From Acidimicrobiia bacterium (lineage in GTDB: Bacteria; Actinomycetota; Acidimicrobiia; Acidimicrobiales; Ilumatobacteraceae): DNA of 18,162 nt. Under the pieces are notes generated by a model. The model did not search any database, was not told the DNA's origin, and saw nothing but the letters and a program-made list of their open reading frames with translations. Below are positions 7,107-13,652 of this stretch, piece by piece. The translations under genes and the position numbers were made by a program. The stretch is from contig RHCK01000008.1 of the NCBI GenBank assembly GCA_010030605.1, positions 1 to 18,162 on the forward strand. The letters run 5' to 3'. Position 1 is the stretch's first letter, and each line of letters begins with the position of its first letter.

Positions 7107-7763
7107 ATGCCGGTCGAGGTCGAGACAAGGGATTGCGCGGCGCTCAGCGAGGACGAACTCGCCGAGATGGCTGCCATGGGAGGCGCCTTCGACCTCGCCC
7201 GTCTGACCGCCGCCAAGGAGGACTGGGTTCTCTGCACGACCGCCACCGAGTCGGGCAAGCTGCACGGCTTCACGTTTTCCACTCTCGAGAGAATTGGCGG
7301 GACCCCCTGCGTGCTCATCGGCATCATGAGCGTCAAGCGCACCGGCAAACGCGATGCGGTGCTCAAGGGATTGATGTCCGAAGCTTTCCATCGTGCCCTG
7401 ATGGCGTTTCCGGACGAGGATGTCGTGGTCGGAAGTCGCTTCGTCGCAGCCGACGGACTGGAAGCGTTCAAGCAGTTGAGCGAATTGATCCCTCGACCAG
7501 GGCATCGTGCGGTCGGAGAGGAGCGCGCCTGGGGTCGGCGGTTGGCCCGTCGCTTCAACGTGGACGCCAACTACGACGAAAAGACGTTCGTCGTCGCCAA
7601 GAAGGGTCAATCGGGGTTCCTCGACCACGAATCGACCAAGCCGGAGAAGATCGACCCCAAGATCGCCGAACTTTTCGATGCGGTGAAGGCCGACAGCGGG
7701 GGCTCTTTGATCATTCACGGCTGGACGATGGCCGAGGACCTGCTCAAACTCGGACGGCGTTGA
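7107..7763 (+). CDS. Unrecognised protein with a possible GNAT-like fold
   Basis: I do not recognise this 218-residue protein. Its middle part alternates strands and helices in a way that recalls GNAT acetyltransferases. A strand VLCTTATESGKLHGFTFSTLERI is followed by a hydrophobic strand CVLIGIMSVKRTGKRDAVLKGLM, in which RTGKRDAVL sits where the acetyl-CoA loop would be. The canonical Q/RxxGxG/A motif is not exact, so this is a weak inference. The C-terminal third (about 165-218) is charged and ends SLIIHGWTMAEDLLKLGRR. There is no signal peptide or membrane segment. ATG 7107 is chosen over GTG 7053 because GAGGGAG (7089-7095) lies at ribosome-binding distance. The nitroreductase gene begins four bases after the stop, so the two are probably co-transcribed. 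Confidence 0.8.
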   Translation: MPVEVETRDCAALSEDELAEMAAMGGAFDLARLTAAKEDWVLCTTATESGKLHGFTFSTLERIGGTPCVLIGIMSVKRTGKRDAVLKGLMSEAFHRALMAFPDEDVVVGSRFVAADGLEAFKQLSELIPRPGHRAVGEERAWGRRLARRFNVDANYDEKTFVVAKKGQSGFLDHESTKPEKIDPKIAELFDAVKADSGGSLIIHGWTMAEDLLKLGRR

Positions 7764-7767
7764 CCCG

Positions 7768-8367
7768 GTGCCCGACGACCTGACGTCCATCATTCGACGT
7801 CGCCGGATGACCCGGCACTTCTCCGGTGGTCCCTCGACCGAACAGCTCCTTGCGTGGTGCGATCTCGCTCGCCGCGCGCCATCGGCGGGTTTCTCCCAAG
7901 GCTCGCATCTTCTCGTTCTCGACGGTGTCGATCGGGACGGTTTCTTCGAGGTGTCCGGCGCCGGAACCTGGTTCGCAACATCAGCCCCGGGAGTGCTCGA
8001 CTGCACCCAGGTTGTGCTGGTCCTCGGAGATCCGTCGGCATACACGTCTCGGTATTCCGAACCCGACAAAATCGACCACGGTCTCACGAATCAGGAGTCG
8101 TGGGCCTGTCCTTTCTGGCTCACCGACGCCGCCATGGTGGCCCAGAATCTGCTCCTGATCCTCGAGGACAATCGAGTCGGCGCCTTGTTTTTCGGTCTCT
8201 TCGGCGACGCCACGTCGACGCTCGCCCACTTCGGCGTCCCTGACGGAGTTCGCTGCATTGGCGCGGTGGCCGTCGGTCACCGGTCCGAGATCGACGCACC
8301 GTCGGGATCGGCCGTCAGTCGCCCGCGACGTCCCGCCACCCAGGTGCTTCATCACGGTCGGTGGTGA
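7768..8367 (+). CDS. Nitroreductase-family FMN oxidoreductase
   Basis: Nitroreductase-fold enzymes are FMN flavoproteins that reduce nitro groups, quinones or other substrates with NAD(P)H; the physiological substrate is not readable here. The 199-residue product shows the family landmarks. The N-terminal arginine cluster RRRRMTRHF (10-18) normally contacts the FMN phosphate. LARRAPSAGFSQGSHLLVL (33-51) is the second FMN-binding stretch. DAAMVAQNLLLILEDNRVGA (120-139) is the dimer-interface helix, and the C-terminus has RPRRP followed by HHGRW. The start is GTG 7768, four bases after the upstream stop; no ATG competes near the conserved N-terminus. It is probably expressed together with the preceding unknown gene. 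Confidence 0.88.
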   Translation: MPDDLTSIIRRRRMTRHFSGGPSTEQLLAWCDLARRAPSAGFSQGSHLLVLDGVDRDGFFEVSGAGTWFATSAPGVLDCTQVVLVLGDPSAYTSRYSEPDKIDHGLTNQESWACPFWLTDAAMVAQNLLLILEDNRVGALFFGLFGDATSTLAHFGVPDGVRCIGAVAVGHRSEIDAPSGSAVSRPRRPATQVLHHGRW

Positions 8368-8380
8368 ATGTCGGTTTCGC

Positions 8381-8400
8381 CCGCCCCGGCGAGGCGGTTT
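8381..8400 (+). terminator. Weak terminator-like hairpin after the nitroreductase gene
   Basis: CCGCC (8381-8385) pairs with GGCGG (8393-8397) around a seven-base loop and is followed by only three T residues. It lies 14 bases after the nitroreductase stop. The stem is short, so this is a tentative call. TAGGGT at 8400-8405 just behind it could be a -10 element for the next gene. Confidence 0.25.
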
Positions 8401-8434
8401 AGGGTGAGAGGGTCCGCATCATCCGGGAGTAGCC

Positions 8435-8830
8435 ATGCCCACCCAGATTCCCCACGTCAACTATCTCGAACTCGGTGACACACCGCACCTGGTCGCCAAC
8501 GAGTGCACCGCCTGCGGCGCTCGTTTCTTCGACCGCCGCAATGCTTGCGCTAATTGCTTCGGCACCGACTTCCGCAAGGCCGCCGTGGCCACCGAAGGGG
8601 TGCTGAAGGCGTTCACCATCGTCGCGTTCGCGGCTCCCGGGGTTCCAGTTCCCTTCGTCGCCGGAATCGTCGACTGCGGCGGCACCAGCGTTCGCGGAAA
8701 CGTCATCAATGTCGACCCGACACCCGACAAGGTCTCCCTTGGTATGAAGGTGCGCCTGGCCACCTACAGCCTCGGAACCGACGACGACGGTGTGGAAGCC
8801 ATCGGATTCGGCTTCGAACCCGCGGCCTGA
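8435..8830 (+). CDS. DUF35 zinc-ribbon / OB-fold protein, partner of the downstream thiolase
   Basis: The 131-residue product has the two-part DUF35 architecture. A rubredoxin-like zinc ribbon carries cysteines 24, 27, 38 and 41 (CTAC and CANC). It is followed by an OB-fold domain from about residue 55 to 125, including the strand KAFTIVAFAAPGVPVPFVAGIVD. Proteins of this family are known to form complexes with thiolase-fold enzymes, as in archaeal acetoacetyl-CoA thiolase/HMG-CoA synthase and the ChsH2–Ltp2 side-chain aldolase of steroid-degrading actinobacteria. The thiolase gene follows 64 bases downstream, so a complex between the two products is a reasonable inference. GGGAG at 8425-8429 precedes ATG 8435 by five bases and supports the start. 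The family call is firm; the substrate is unknown. Confidence 0.9.
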   Translation: MPTQIPHVNYLELGDTPHLVANECTACGARFFDRRNACANCFGTDFRKAAVATEGVLKAFTIVAFAAPGVPVPFVAGIVDCGGTSVRGNVINVDPTPDKVSLGMKVRLATYSLGTDDDGVEAIGFGFEPAA

Positions 8831-8848
8831 CGGCGAACATCTCTCATA

Positions 8849-8874
8849 ATCTGATCCAAACATCTGATCCAAAC
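8849..8874 (+). repeat. Perfect tandem duplication of a 13-bp unit
   Basis: ATCTGATCCAAAC occurs twice back to back (8849-8861 and 8862-8874) in the 64-base spacer between the DUF35 gene and the thiolase gene. It ends eight bases before the AAAGGA ribosome binding site (8883-8888) of the thiolase. It could be a slippage duplication or a pair of operator half-sites. Confidence 0.85.
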
Positions 8875-8894
8875 GAACGAGCAAAGGAAGCATC

Positions 8895-10100
8895 ATGGCC
8901 AATGACGACATCTGGATTCTCGGAATCGCGATGACCAAGTTCGGAAAGCACTCCGACAAGGACATCGTCGACCTCGGAGCCGAAGCGGTGATGGCGGCGC
9001 TCACCGATGCCGGAGTGTCCATGCGCGATATCGGTGTTTTGGCCGCCGGCAACCTCATGGGCGGCGGCGGCTTCGGCCAGATGCTGCAAAAGCAGGTGGG
9101 TCAGACCGGAATTCCGGTGTACAACGTCACCAACGCCTGCGCCACGGGCGCCACGGCGCTGCGCACCGCGATCATGGCGGTCAAAGCCGGAGAAGTGAAG
9201 TTCGGTTTGGCCGTGGGTGCCGAAAAGCTGGCCGGAGCCGGTCTGCTCGGTGGCGGCGGTAGTGCGAAGAAGGATGGAAACAAGTGGGAGCCGAAGGGAC
9301 GCTTTGGAAGCGTCGCTCCGACCGATGGTCGAATCGGGACCGACACCATGCCGGGAACTTTCGCTCAAGTCGGAATGGAATACGGACACAAATACGGGGG
9401 AGTGTCGTTCGAGTTGTTCGCGCGCATTTCCGAGAAGAATCATGCGCACTCCACGCTCAACCCGATGGCCGCGTACCAGAAGCAGTTCACTCTCGACGAG
9501 ATCATGAACGACATGATGATCGCCTACCCGAACACGCGTCCGATGTGCTCGGCGAACTGTGACGGTGCGGCGGCCGCCGTGGTGTGCTCGGGCGAAACCC
9601 TGAAGACGCTGTCGCTCGAACAGCAGCGTCGCGCCATCAAGGTCTCGGCTTCGGTTCTGACCACCGACCCGTATCAGGAATCGTGTCAGGTTCTGCCTGA
9701 CGTCAACACGCTCACGCGCAATGCCGCCAAGATCGCCTACGAACAGGCCGGCGTTTCACCGTCGGATCTCGACCTCGTCGAGTTGCACGACTGTTTCGCC
9801 ACCGCCGAATTGGTGCATTACGACAACCTGATGTTGTGTGCCGAAGGTGGAGCCGTGGACTTCTTCAACAGCGGCGCCACCTGGCGGACCGGATCGACTC
9901 CCGTGAACGTGTCGGGTGGACTCGAGTCGAAGGGTCACCCCATTGCGGCCACGGGTATCGCCAACATCTGGGAGATCTGCCACCACCTGCGCAACGAGGC
10001 CGGAAACCGACAGATCGAAAACGCCAAGGTTGGCCTCGCCCATGTGATCGGCCTCGGATCGGCCTGTGGCATTCACATCTTGGAGCGCAGCGGACTCTGA
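8895..10100 (+). CDS. SCP-x / lipid-transfer-type thiolase (Ltp-like)
   Basis: This 401-residue thiolase-fold enzyme should cleave or condense acyl-CoA thioesters. The acyl-accepting cysteine is Cys82 in TNACATGATAL. His298 sits in ELHDCF and His348 in GLESKGHPIAATG. A second cysteine, Cys391, is in HVIGLGSACGIHIL. HDCF and the LGxAC ending are typical of the SCP-x/Ltp thiolases that pair with DUF35 proteins, and differ from classical FadA or acetyl-CoA acetyltransferases. The product may act in β-oxidation of branched or sterol-derived acyl-CoAs, or as a retro-aldolase; no dehydrogenase, hydratase or other pathway gene lies nearby to decide. AAAGGA at 8883-8888 supports ATG 8895. The gene converges on fabI with a single base between the two stop codons. 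Confidence 0.92.
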   Translation: MANDDIWILGIAMTKFGKHSDKDIVDLGAEAVMAALTDAGVSMRDIGVLAAGNLMGGGGFGQMLQKQVGQTGIPVYNVTNACATGATALRTAIMAVKAGEVKFGLAVGAEKLAGAGLLGGGGSAKKDGNKWEPKGRFGSVAPTDGRIGTDTMPGTFAQVGMEYGHKYGGVSFELFARISEKNHAHSTLNPMAAYQKQFTLDEIMNDMMIAYPNTRPMCSANCDGAAAAVVCSGETLKTLSLEQQRRAIKVSASVLTTDPYQESCQVLPDVNTLTRNAAKIAYEQAGVSPSDLDLVELHDCFATAELVHYDNLMLCAEGGAVDFFNSGATWRTGSTPVNVSGGLESKGHPIAATGIANIWEICHHLRNEAGNRQIENAKVGLAHVIGLGSACGIHILERSGL

Positions 10101-10101
10101 G

Positions 10102-10869
10102 TCACGCTCCCGTGGCGTGATAGCCGCCGTCCACATGGATCATCGATCCCGTGGTGGCCGGGAACCAGTCCGACAACAAAGCCACAACGGCCCGAGCCAC
10201 GGGCTCGCCATCAGTGACGTCCCATCCGAGTGGTGCCCGGTCGTCCCAGACGTCCTCGAACTTCTTGAATCCGGGGATCGATTTCGCGGCCATCGTTTTC
10301 ACCGGACCCGCAGCCACCAAATTCGAACGAATGCCCCGTGGGCCCATGTCCTTGGCGAGGTAGCGATTGATGCTTTCGAGCGCGGACTTGGCGACTCCCA
10401 TCCAGTTGTAGGCGGGCCAGGCCACGGTGTTGTCGAAGTCCAGGCCGACGAACGAGCCGCCACGCCCCATCAACGGTGCGAACACGTCCGCGAGATGTTT
10501 GTAGGAGTAGGCACTGATCTGCATGGCCACCGCCACGTCATTCCACGTTGCCGCCATGAAATCGTCGCCAAGGCAGACCTCGGGAGCGAATCCGATCGAA
10601 TGAACCACGCCGTCGACGCGCCCCCATTGGGCGCGAACCGCGTCGCGAACCGCGTCAGCGTGTTCGGGAACGGTCACATCCAATTCGAGAACCGTCACTG
10701 GTGAGGGAAGTTTTCGAGCGGTTCGCTGCGTGAGGCTGAGTGCTCGTCCGGCTCCCGTGAGAATCACGTCGGCTCCCTCGGTCTGGGCCAGGCGCGCCAC
10801 GCCGAATGCCAATGACGCATCGGTCAACACACCCGTCACGATGATCTTCTTGCCCTCGAGCAGTCCCAC
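10102..10869 (-). CDS. fabI: Enoyl-[acyl-carrier-protein] reductase [NADH], InhA-like
   Basis: FabI performs the last, NADH-dependent reduction in each cycle of type II fatty acid elongation. The 255-residue product resembles mycobacterial InhA more than proteobacterial FabI. It has the N-terminal LEGKKIIVTGVLTDASLAFG nucleotide-binding segment and VVHSIGFAP (Ser91, the position of InhA Ser94). It also has GLDFDNTVAWPAYNWMGVAK with catalytic Tyr154 and Lys161, then SNLVAAGPVKTMAA. Active-site residues are intact. The start is GTG 10869, fixed by GGAGGT at 10880-10875 on the minus strand five bases upstream. Unlike inhA it has no mabA (ketoacyl reductase) gene beside it. It is divergent from npdG, and a minus-strand TAGGTT at 10893-10888 could be its -10. 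Confidence 0.96.
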   Translation of the reverse strand: MGLLEGKKIIVTGVLTDASLAFGVARLAQTEGADVILTGAGRALSLTQRTARKLPSPVTVLELDVTVPEHADAVRDAVRAQWGRVDGVVHSIGFAPEVCLGDDFMAATWNDVAVAMQISAYSYKHLADVFAPLMGRGGSFVGLDFDNTVAWPAYNWMGVAKSALESINRYLAKDMGPRGIRSNLVAAGPVKTMAAKSIPGFKKFEDVWDDRAPLGWDVTDGEPVARAVVALLSDWFPATTGSMIHVDGGYHATGA

Positions 10870-10874
10870 GTTCC

Positions 10875-10880
10875 ACCTCC
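10875..10880 (-). promoter_or_regulatory. Shine-Dalgarno of fabI that fixes a GTG start
   Basis: GGAGGT on the minus strand ends five bases before GTG 10869, which opens the recognised N-terminus. A possible -10 TAGGTT lies at 10893-10888; it would leave a leader of only about a dozen bases. Confidence 0.7.
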
Positions 10881-10984
10881 GATGCCCAACCTAGACGAGC
10901 CGGATGCGCGCTCGCCGAGATACGCGATGACGCACCCCACGCCGCCGGCGACTCCCGACACCCACGACGGAGTCGCGAATGTGA

Positions 10985-10990
10985 CAGGCT
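10985..10990 (+). promoter_or_regulatory. Candidate -10 element (CAGGCT) of a leaderless npdG
   Basis: CAGGCT ends six bases before ATG 10997 and there is no ribosome binding site in front of the gene. It misses the leading T of TANNNT, so it is a weak member of the set of leaderless candidates in this window. Confidence 0.3.
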
Positions 10991-10996
10991 GGCACG

Positions 10997-11671
10997 ATGC
11001 GTATCGGAATTCTCGGAGGCACCGGACCGGCGGGATCGGCCCTCGGCGCGAGATTGGCGTCCATCGGATACGACGTCGTCATTGGTTCGCGTTCAGCGGA
11101 ACGGGCGTCCGAGGTATGTCACGATCTGACCGAGAAATATCCGCAAATCGTCGGTCGCATCGGTGGCGGAGACAACGCCGCGGCCGCGGCATGCGAGATC
11201 GTCGTCATTGCCACGCCATGGGATTCGGCGGCCACGACGGTTCAGGAGAACTCGGTGGCGCTCGAAGGCAAGATTCTCATCAGCATGGCCAACGCACTCG
11301 TTCGGGTGGCCGGAGAATTCCAACCGTTGTTGCCCCCTCGGGGGAGTGTTGCCGCTCATATTCAGGCCGCCGCTCCTCGAAGCAAAGTCGTGGCCGCGTT
11401 TCACCATCTTCCGGCCAAGGAACTCGGTCACCTCGGCGAGCCCATCGACTCCGACGTGCTCATCTGTTCCGACGATCGTGACTCGATACGAACCGTGAGT
11501 GAGATCGTCGATCGAATCCCCGGTTGTCGCCCATTGGACGCCGGGCAACTGTCGAACGCAACGGCCATCGAGGCTTTCACCGCCGTCCTGCTTCAATTGA
11601 ACGTCCGCTACAAGACCAGGGTGGCGCCGAAGTTGACGGGCATTCGCGACGGGAGTCCGGTCACCTCGTGA
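10997..11671 (+). CDS. npdG: NADPH:F420 oxidoreductase (F420-dependent NADP reductase)
   Basis: This enzyme transfers hydride between the deazaflavin cofactor F420 and NADP+, linking the F420 pool to NADPH. The 224-residue product begins with a Rossmann motif MRIGILGGTGPAGSALGARL. This is followed by VVIGSRSAERA, whose SRS turn is the NADP-phosphate-binding feature of the family. Further signatures are IVVIATPWDS, ILISMANAL and VVAAFHHLPAKEL, then DVLICSDD and the C-terminal LDAGQLSNATAIEAFTAVLLQLN. The length and order fit the family well. The gene overlaps mshC by four bases (GTGA at 11668-11671), so the two are translationally coupled. Its divergence from fabI places both promoters in the 127-base gap 10870-10996. 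Confidence 0.93.
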   Translation: MRIGILGGTGPAGSALGARLASIGYDVVIGSRSAERASEVCHDLTEKYPQIVGRIGGGDNAAAAACEIVVIATPWDSAATTVQENSVALEGKILISMANALVRVAGEFQPLLPPRGSVAAHIQAAAPRSKVVAAFHHLPAKELGHLGEPIDSDVLICSDDRDSIRTVSEIVDRIPGCRPLDAGQLSNATAIEAFTAVLLQLNVRYKTRVAPKLTGIRDGSPVTS

Positions 11672-12789
11672 GCATGCGCCTCTACGACACCGCTCGTCGC
11701 GAGGTGGTTCCCTTCGAACCGGGCCACCGCGTCCTCATGTACACGTGCGGAATCACGCCGTATGACGCGACGCACATCGGACACGCCGCAACGTTCATCA
11801 CCTACGACGTGTTGCAACGTCGGTTGATCGATCTGGGTCACGAGATTCGCTGCGTGCGCAACGTGACCGATGTCGACGACCCGCTCTTCGCCAAAGCCCG
11901 CGAGTTGGGGGTCCACTATCTCGATCTTGCCGCCGGGGAAGAGGCGCGTTTCGAACGGGACATGGAGGCTCTGAACGCGTTACCCGTTCATTCCACTCCG
12001 AGGGCGTCCTCGGCTATTCCGGACATTCGCGGCTTCATCGGGATGGTTCTCGAGCGCGGATTCGCCTACGAGGCGGCGGGTTCGGTGTACTTCGACGTGA
12101 GCAAGTTTCCGTCTTTCGGATCGGTGAGCCATTACAGCCGAGAGCAAATGATCGCCTTCGCGCGGGAACGCGGAGGAGACGTCGACAACCCGAACAAGCG
12201 GGACCCTCTCGATTTCGTTCTCTGGCATCCCTCGGCTGCCGACGAACCTTCGTGGGAGGCGATGTGGGGAGCCGGACGTCCGGGTTGGCACATCGAATGC
12301 AGTGCGTTGGCCTTGCGCGAACTCGGTGAGACCATCGACCTGCACGGAGGGGGAAGCGACCTCATTTTCCCGCACCACGAGTGCGAACGGGCGCAAAGCG
12401 AAGCGGCGACGGGAACGCCCTTCGTGAAACATTGGATGCACGTCGCCATGGTTTTCATGGACGGCGCGAAGATGTCCAAGAGCCTCGGCAACCTCGTATT
12501 CGTCGATGCTCTTCGACGCGACTGGGATCCTCGTTCCATCCGTCTGGCGATCATCGAACACTCCTACCGGCACGAATGGGAGTGGACGAACGATCTGATG
12601 CCCCGCGCCACCGCCAGACTTCGGGCGTGGAGCGAAGGATCGAAGTCCGACGACGCCGTCCTGGACGAGGTTCGCGAACGACTGGATGACGATTTGGACA
12701 CGCCCGGGGCCGTGGGGGTCATCGACGAGGCCAGTTCGCGGGGCATCGATGTCACCCGAGCAGCCGGTTTGCTCGGCGTGAATCTCTGA
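11668..12789 (+). CDS. mshC: L-cysteine:1D-myo-inosityl 2-amino-2-deoxy-α-D-glucopyranoside ligase (mycothiol synthesis)
   Basis: MshC joins cysteine to GlcN-inositol using ATP, the third step of mycothiol synthesis. It is a cysteinyl-tRNA synthetase paralogue without the anticodon-binding domain, and the 373 residues here fit that. The decisive signature is YTCGITPYDATHIGHAA (25-41), where CysRS would read CGPTVYD and HIGNAR. Zinc and cysteine ligands are Cys27, Cys211 in WHIEC and His236-His237-Glu238. The KMSKS loop is intact at 268-272. The C-terminus ends LLGVNL, as MshC proteins do. The N-terminus lacks the ~20 residues present in mycobacterial MshC. GTG 11668 is preferred because GGGAG at 11651-11655 lies twelve bases upstream and it overlaps the npdG stop; ATG 11674 is the alternative. 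Confidence 0.9.
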   Translation: MSMRLYDTARREVVPFEPGHRVLMYTCGITPYDATHIGHAATFITYDVLQRRLIDLGHEIRCVRNVTDVDDPLFAKARELGVHYLDLAAGEEARFERDMEALNALPVHSTPRASSAIPDIRGFIGMVLERGFAYEAAGSVYFDVSKFPSFGSVSHYSREQMIAFARERGGDVDNPNKRDPLDFVLWHPSAADEPSWEAMWGAGRPGWHIECSALALRELGETIDLHGGGSDLIFPHHECERAQSEAATGTPFVKHWMHVAMVFMDGAKMSKSLGNLVFVDALRRDWDPRSIRLAIIEHSYRHEWEWTNDLMPRATARLRAWSEGSKSDDAVLDEVRERLDDDLDTPGAVGVIDEASSRGIDVTRAAGLLGVNL

Positions 12790-12822
12790 GAGCCCCGTCC
12801 GTCGCGCCTTTGTTTTCTCACC

Positions 12823-12828
12823 TATAGT
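12823..12828 (+). promoter_or_regulatory. Candidate -10 element (TATAGT) for the plsC-type gene
   Basis: TATAGT matches the TANNNT pattern with five of six bases of TATAAT. It lies in the 73-base gap after mshC and would give a leader of about 28 bases with AGGGGG (12849-12854) as the ribosome binding site. No -35 is clear. Confidence 0.45.
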
Positions 12829-12845
12829 TCGCCGGATACGGCGGA
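12828..12845 (+). other. Short inverted repeat over the expected plsC transcription start
   Basis: TTCGCCG (12828-12834) and CGGCGGA (12839-12845) pair with one G·T wobble around a GATA loop. The repeat overlaps the end of the TATAGT hexamer and the expected start of transcription, so it could be an operator or a small 5' hairpin. Nothing else supports a function. Confidence 0.35.
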
Positions 12846-12862
12846 CATAGGGGGTTGTGACC

Positions 12863-13627
12863 ATGAAGGCGGAGGGAGCCGGCAAAGCGCAACAACGCTC
12901 GCGCCGTGTCCTGTCGCCCGTGGCGCGTCGGCTGTGGAACATCGAAGTGAGAGGCCTCGACAGACTTCCCGCCGATGGTCCGGCGATTCTCTGTCCGAAT
13001 CACATTTCGTTCCTCGATTCGGCGTTCCTGATGTTGGTTGCGCCCCGAAACATTTCGTTCGTGGGCAAAGCCGAATACATGGATTCGTGGAAGACGAAAT
13101 TTCTCTTCCCGATGATGGGCATGATCCCGATCGACCGGTCCGGAGGAGACAAGAGCCAGGGTGCGCTCGACGTCGCGCGACGAGTTCTCGATCGCGGAGA
13201 ACTTTTCGGAATCTTTCCCGAAGGAACCCGAAGTCGGGACGGTTTCTTGTACAAGGGACGCACCGGAGCCGCTCGTCTCGCGACAGCCGTCGGTTGCCCC
13301 ATCTTTCCGGTCGGCATCGTTGGCACCGACGAGATTCAACCTCCCGATGCTCGTGCTCCGAAGCTTTTCAAATCGTGCACGATCACCATCGGCCGAGCGG
13401 TGCGCCCCGAACGCTACGCATCAGAAGGTGAGCCCCATCGTGTGTGGAGATCGATGATCGACGAGGTGATGTTCGAGATTCGAGAGATGACCGGTCAGAC
13501 CTACCGAAACGTCTATGCCGGCTCGAATTCGGAGTCCGAGGACGTGAGCCTCAGCCAAGTTGCGCACGTCCAGGATCCGACTCATCCGTTGCCACGGATG
13601 GTGGGCGCGAATTCCGAGGGTGGCTGA
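12863..13627 (+). CDS. PlsC-type lysophospholipid acyltransferase
   Basis: This 254-residue protein belongs to the AGPAT family that acylates lysophosphatidic acid or a related glycerolipid at the inner face of the membrane. The catalytic HX4D motif is NHISFLD (His47, Asp52). FPEGTRSRDG (118-127) is the substrate-phosphate motif, preceded by MIPIDR at 87-92 and followed by PIFPVGIVGTDE. There is no obvious long transmembrane helix, only hydrophobic surface segments. The C-terminal ~40 residues are polar and look disordered. ATG 12863 is preferred over GTG 12857 because AGGGGG at 12849-12854 lies eight bases upstream of it. The gene sits among lipid genes (fabI, pgsA, PatA-like). Which lipid it acylates is not determined by sequence. 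Confidence 0.9.
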   Translation: MKAEGAGKAQQRSRRVLSPVARRLWNIEVRGLDRLPADGPAILCPNHISFLDSAFLMLVAPRNISFVGKAEYMDSWKTKFLFPMMGMIPIDRSGGDKSQGALDVARRVLDRGELFGIFPEGTRSRDGFLYKGRTGAARLATAVGCPIFPVGIVGTDEIQPPDARAPKLFKSCTITIGRAVRPERYASEGEPHRVWRSMIDEVMFEIREMTGQTYRNVYAGSNSESEDVSLSQVAHVQDPTHPLPRMVGANSEGG

Positions 13628-13639
13628 CGGTCCTGACCG

Positions 13640-13645
13640 TAAACT
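13640..13645 (+). promoter_or_regulatory. Candidate -10 element (TAAACT) of a leaderless thrS
   Basis: TAAACT fits TANNNT and ends seven bases before ATG 13653. The gene has no Shine-Dalgarno sequence. It supports 13653 over the longer in-frame start at 13560, which would overlap the preceding gene. Confidence 0.5.
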
Positions 13646-13652
13646 CGGACTC

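Noticed and set aside
5760..8087. A 775-codon open frame on the minus strand opposite dnaE and the two genes behind it
   Set aside because: It has no recognisable domain, no ribosome binding site, and runs antisense to clear genes. GC-rich codon bias on the plus strand creates such long antisense frames.
11524..11667. A longer N-terminus for mshC reaching into npdG
   Set aside because: The extension is an out-of-frame reading of npdG with no resemblance to the N-terminus of MshC.
11668..12789. Cysteinyl-tRNA synthetase as an alternative name for the mshC gene
   Set aside because: The CGITPYDATHIGHA signature and the lack of an anticodon-binding domain indicate MshC. CysRS is about 90 residues longer and reads CGPTVYD.
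13560..13652. A longer N-terminus for thrS
   Set aside because: It would overlap the plsC-type gene, has no family resemblance, and the TGS domain begins exactly at ATG 13653.
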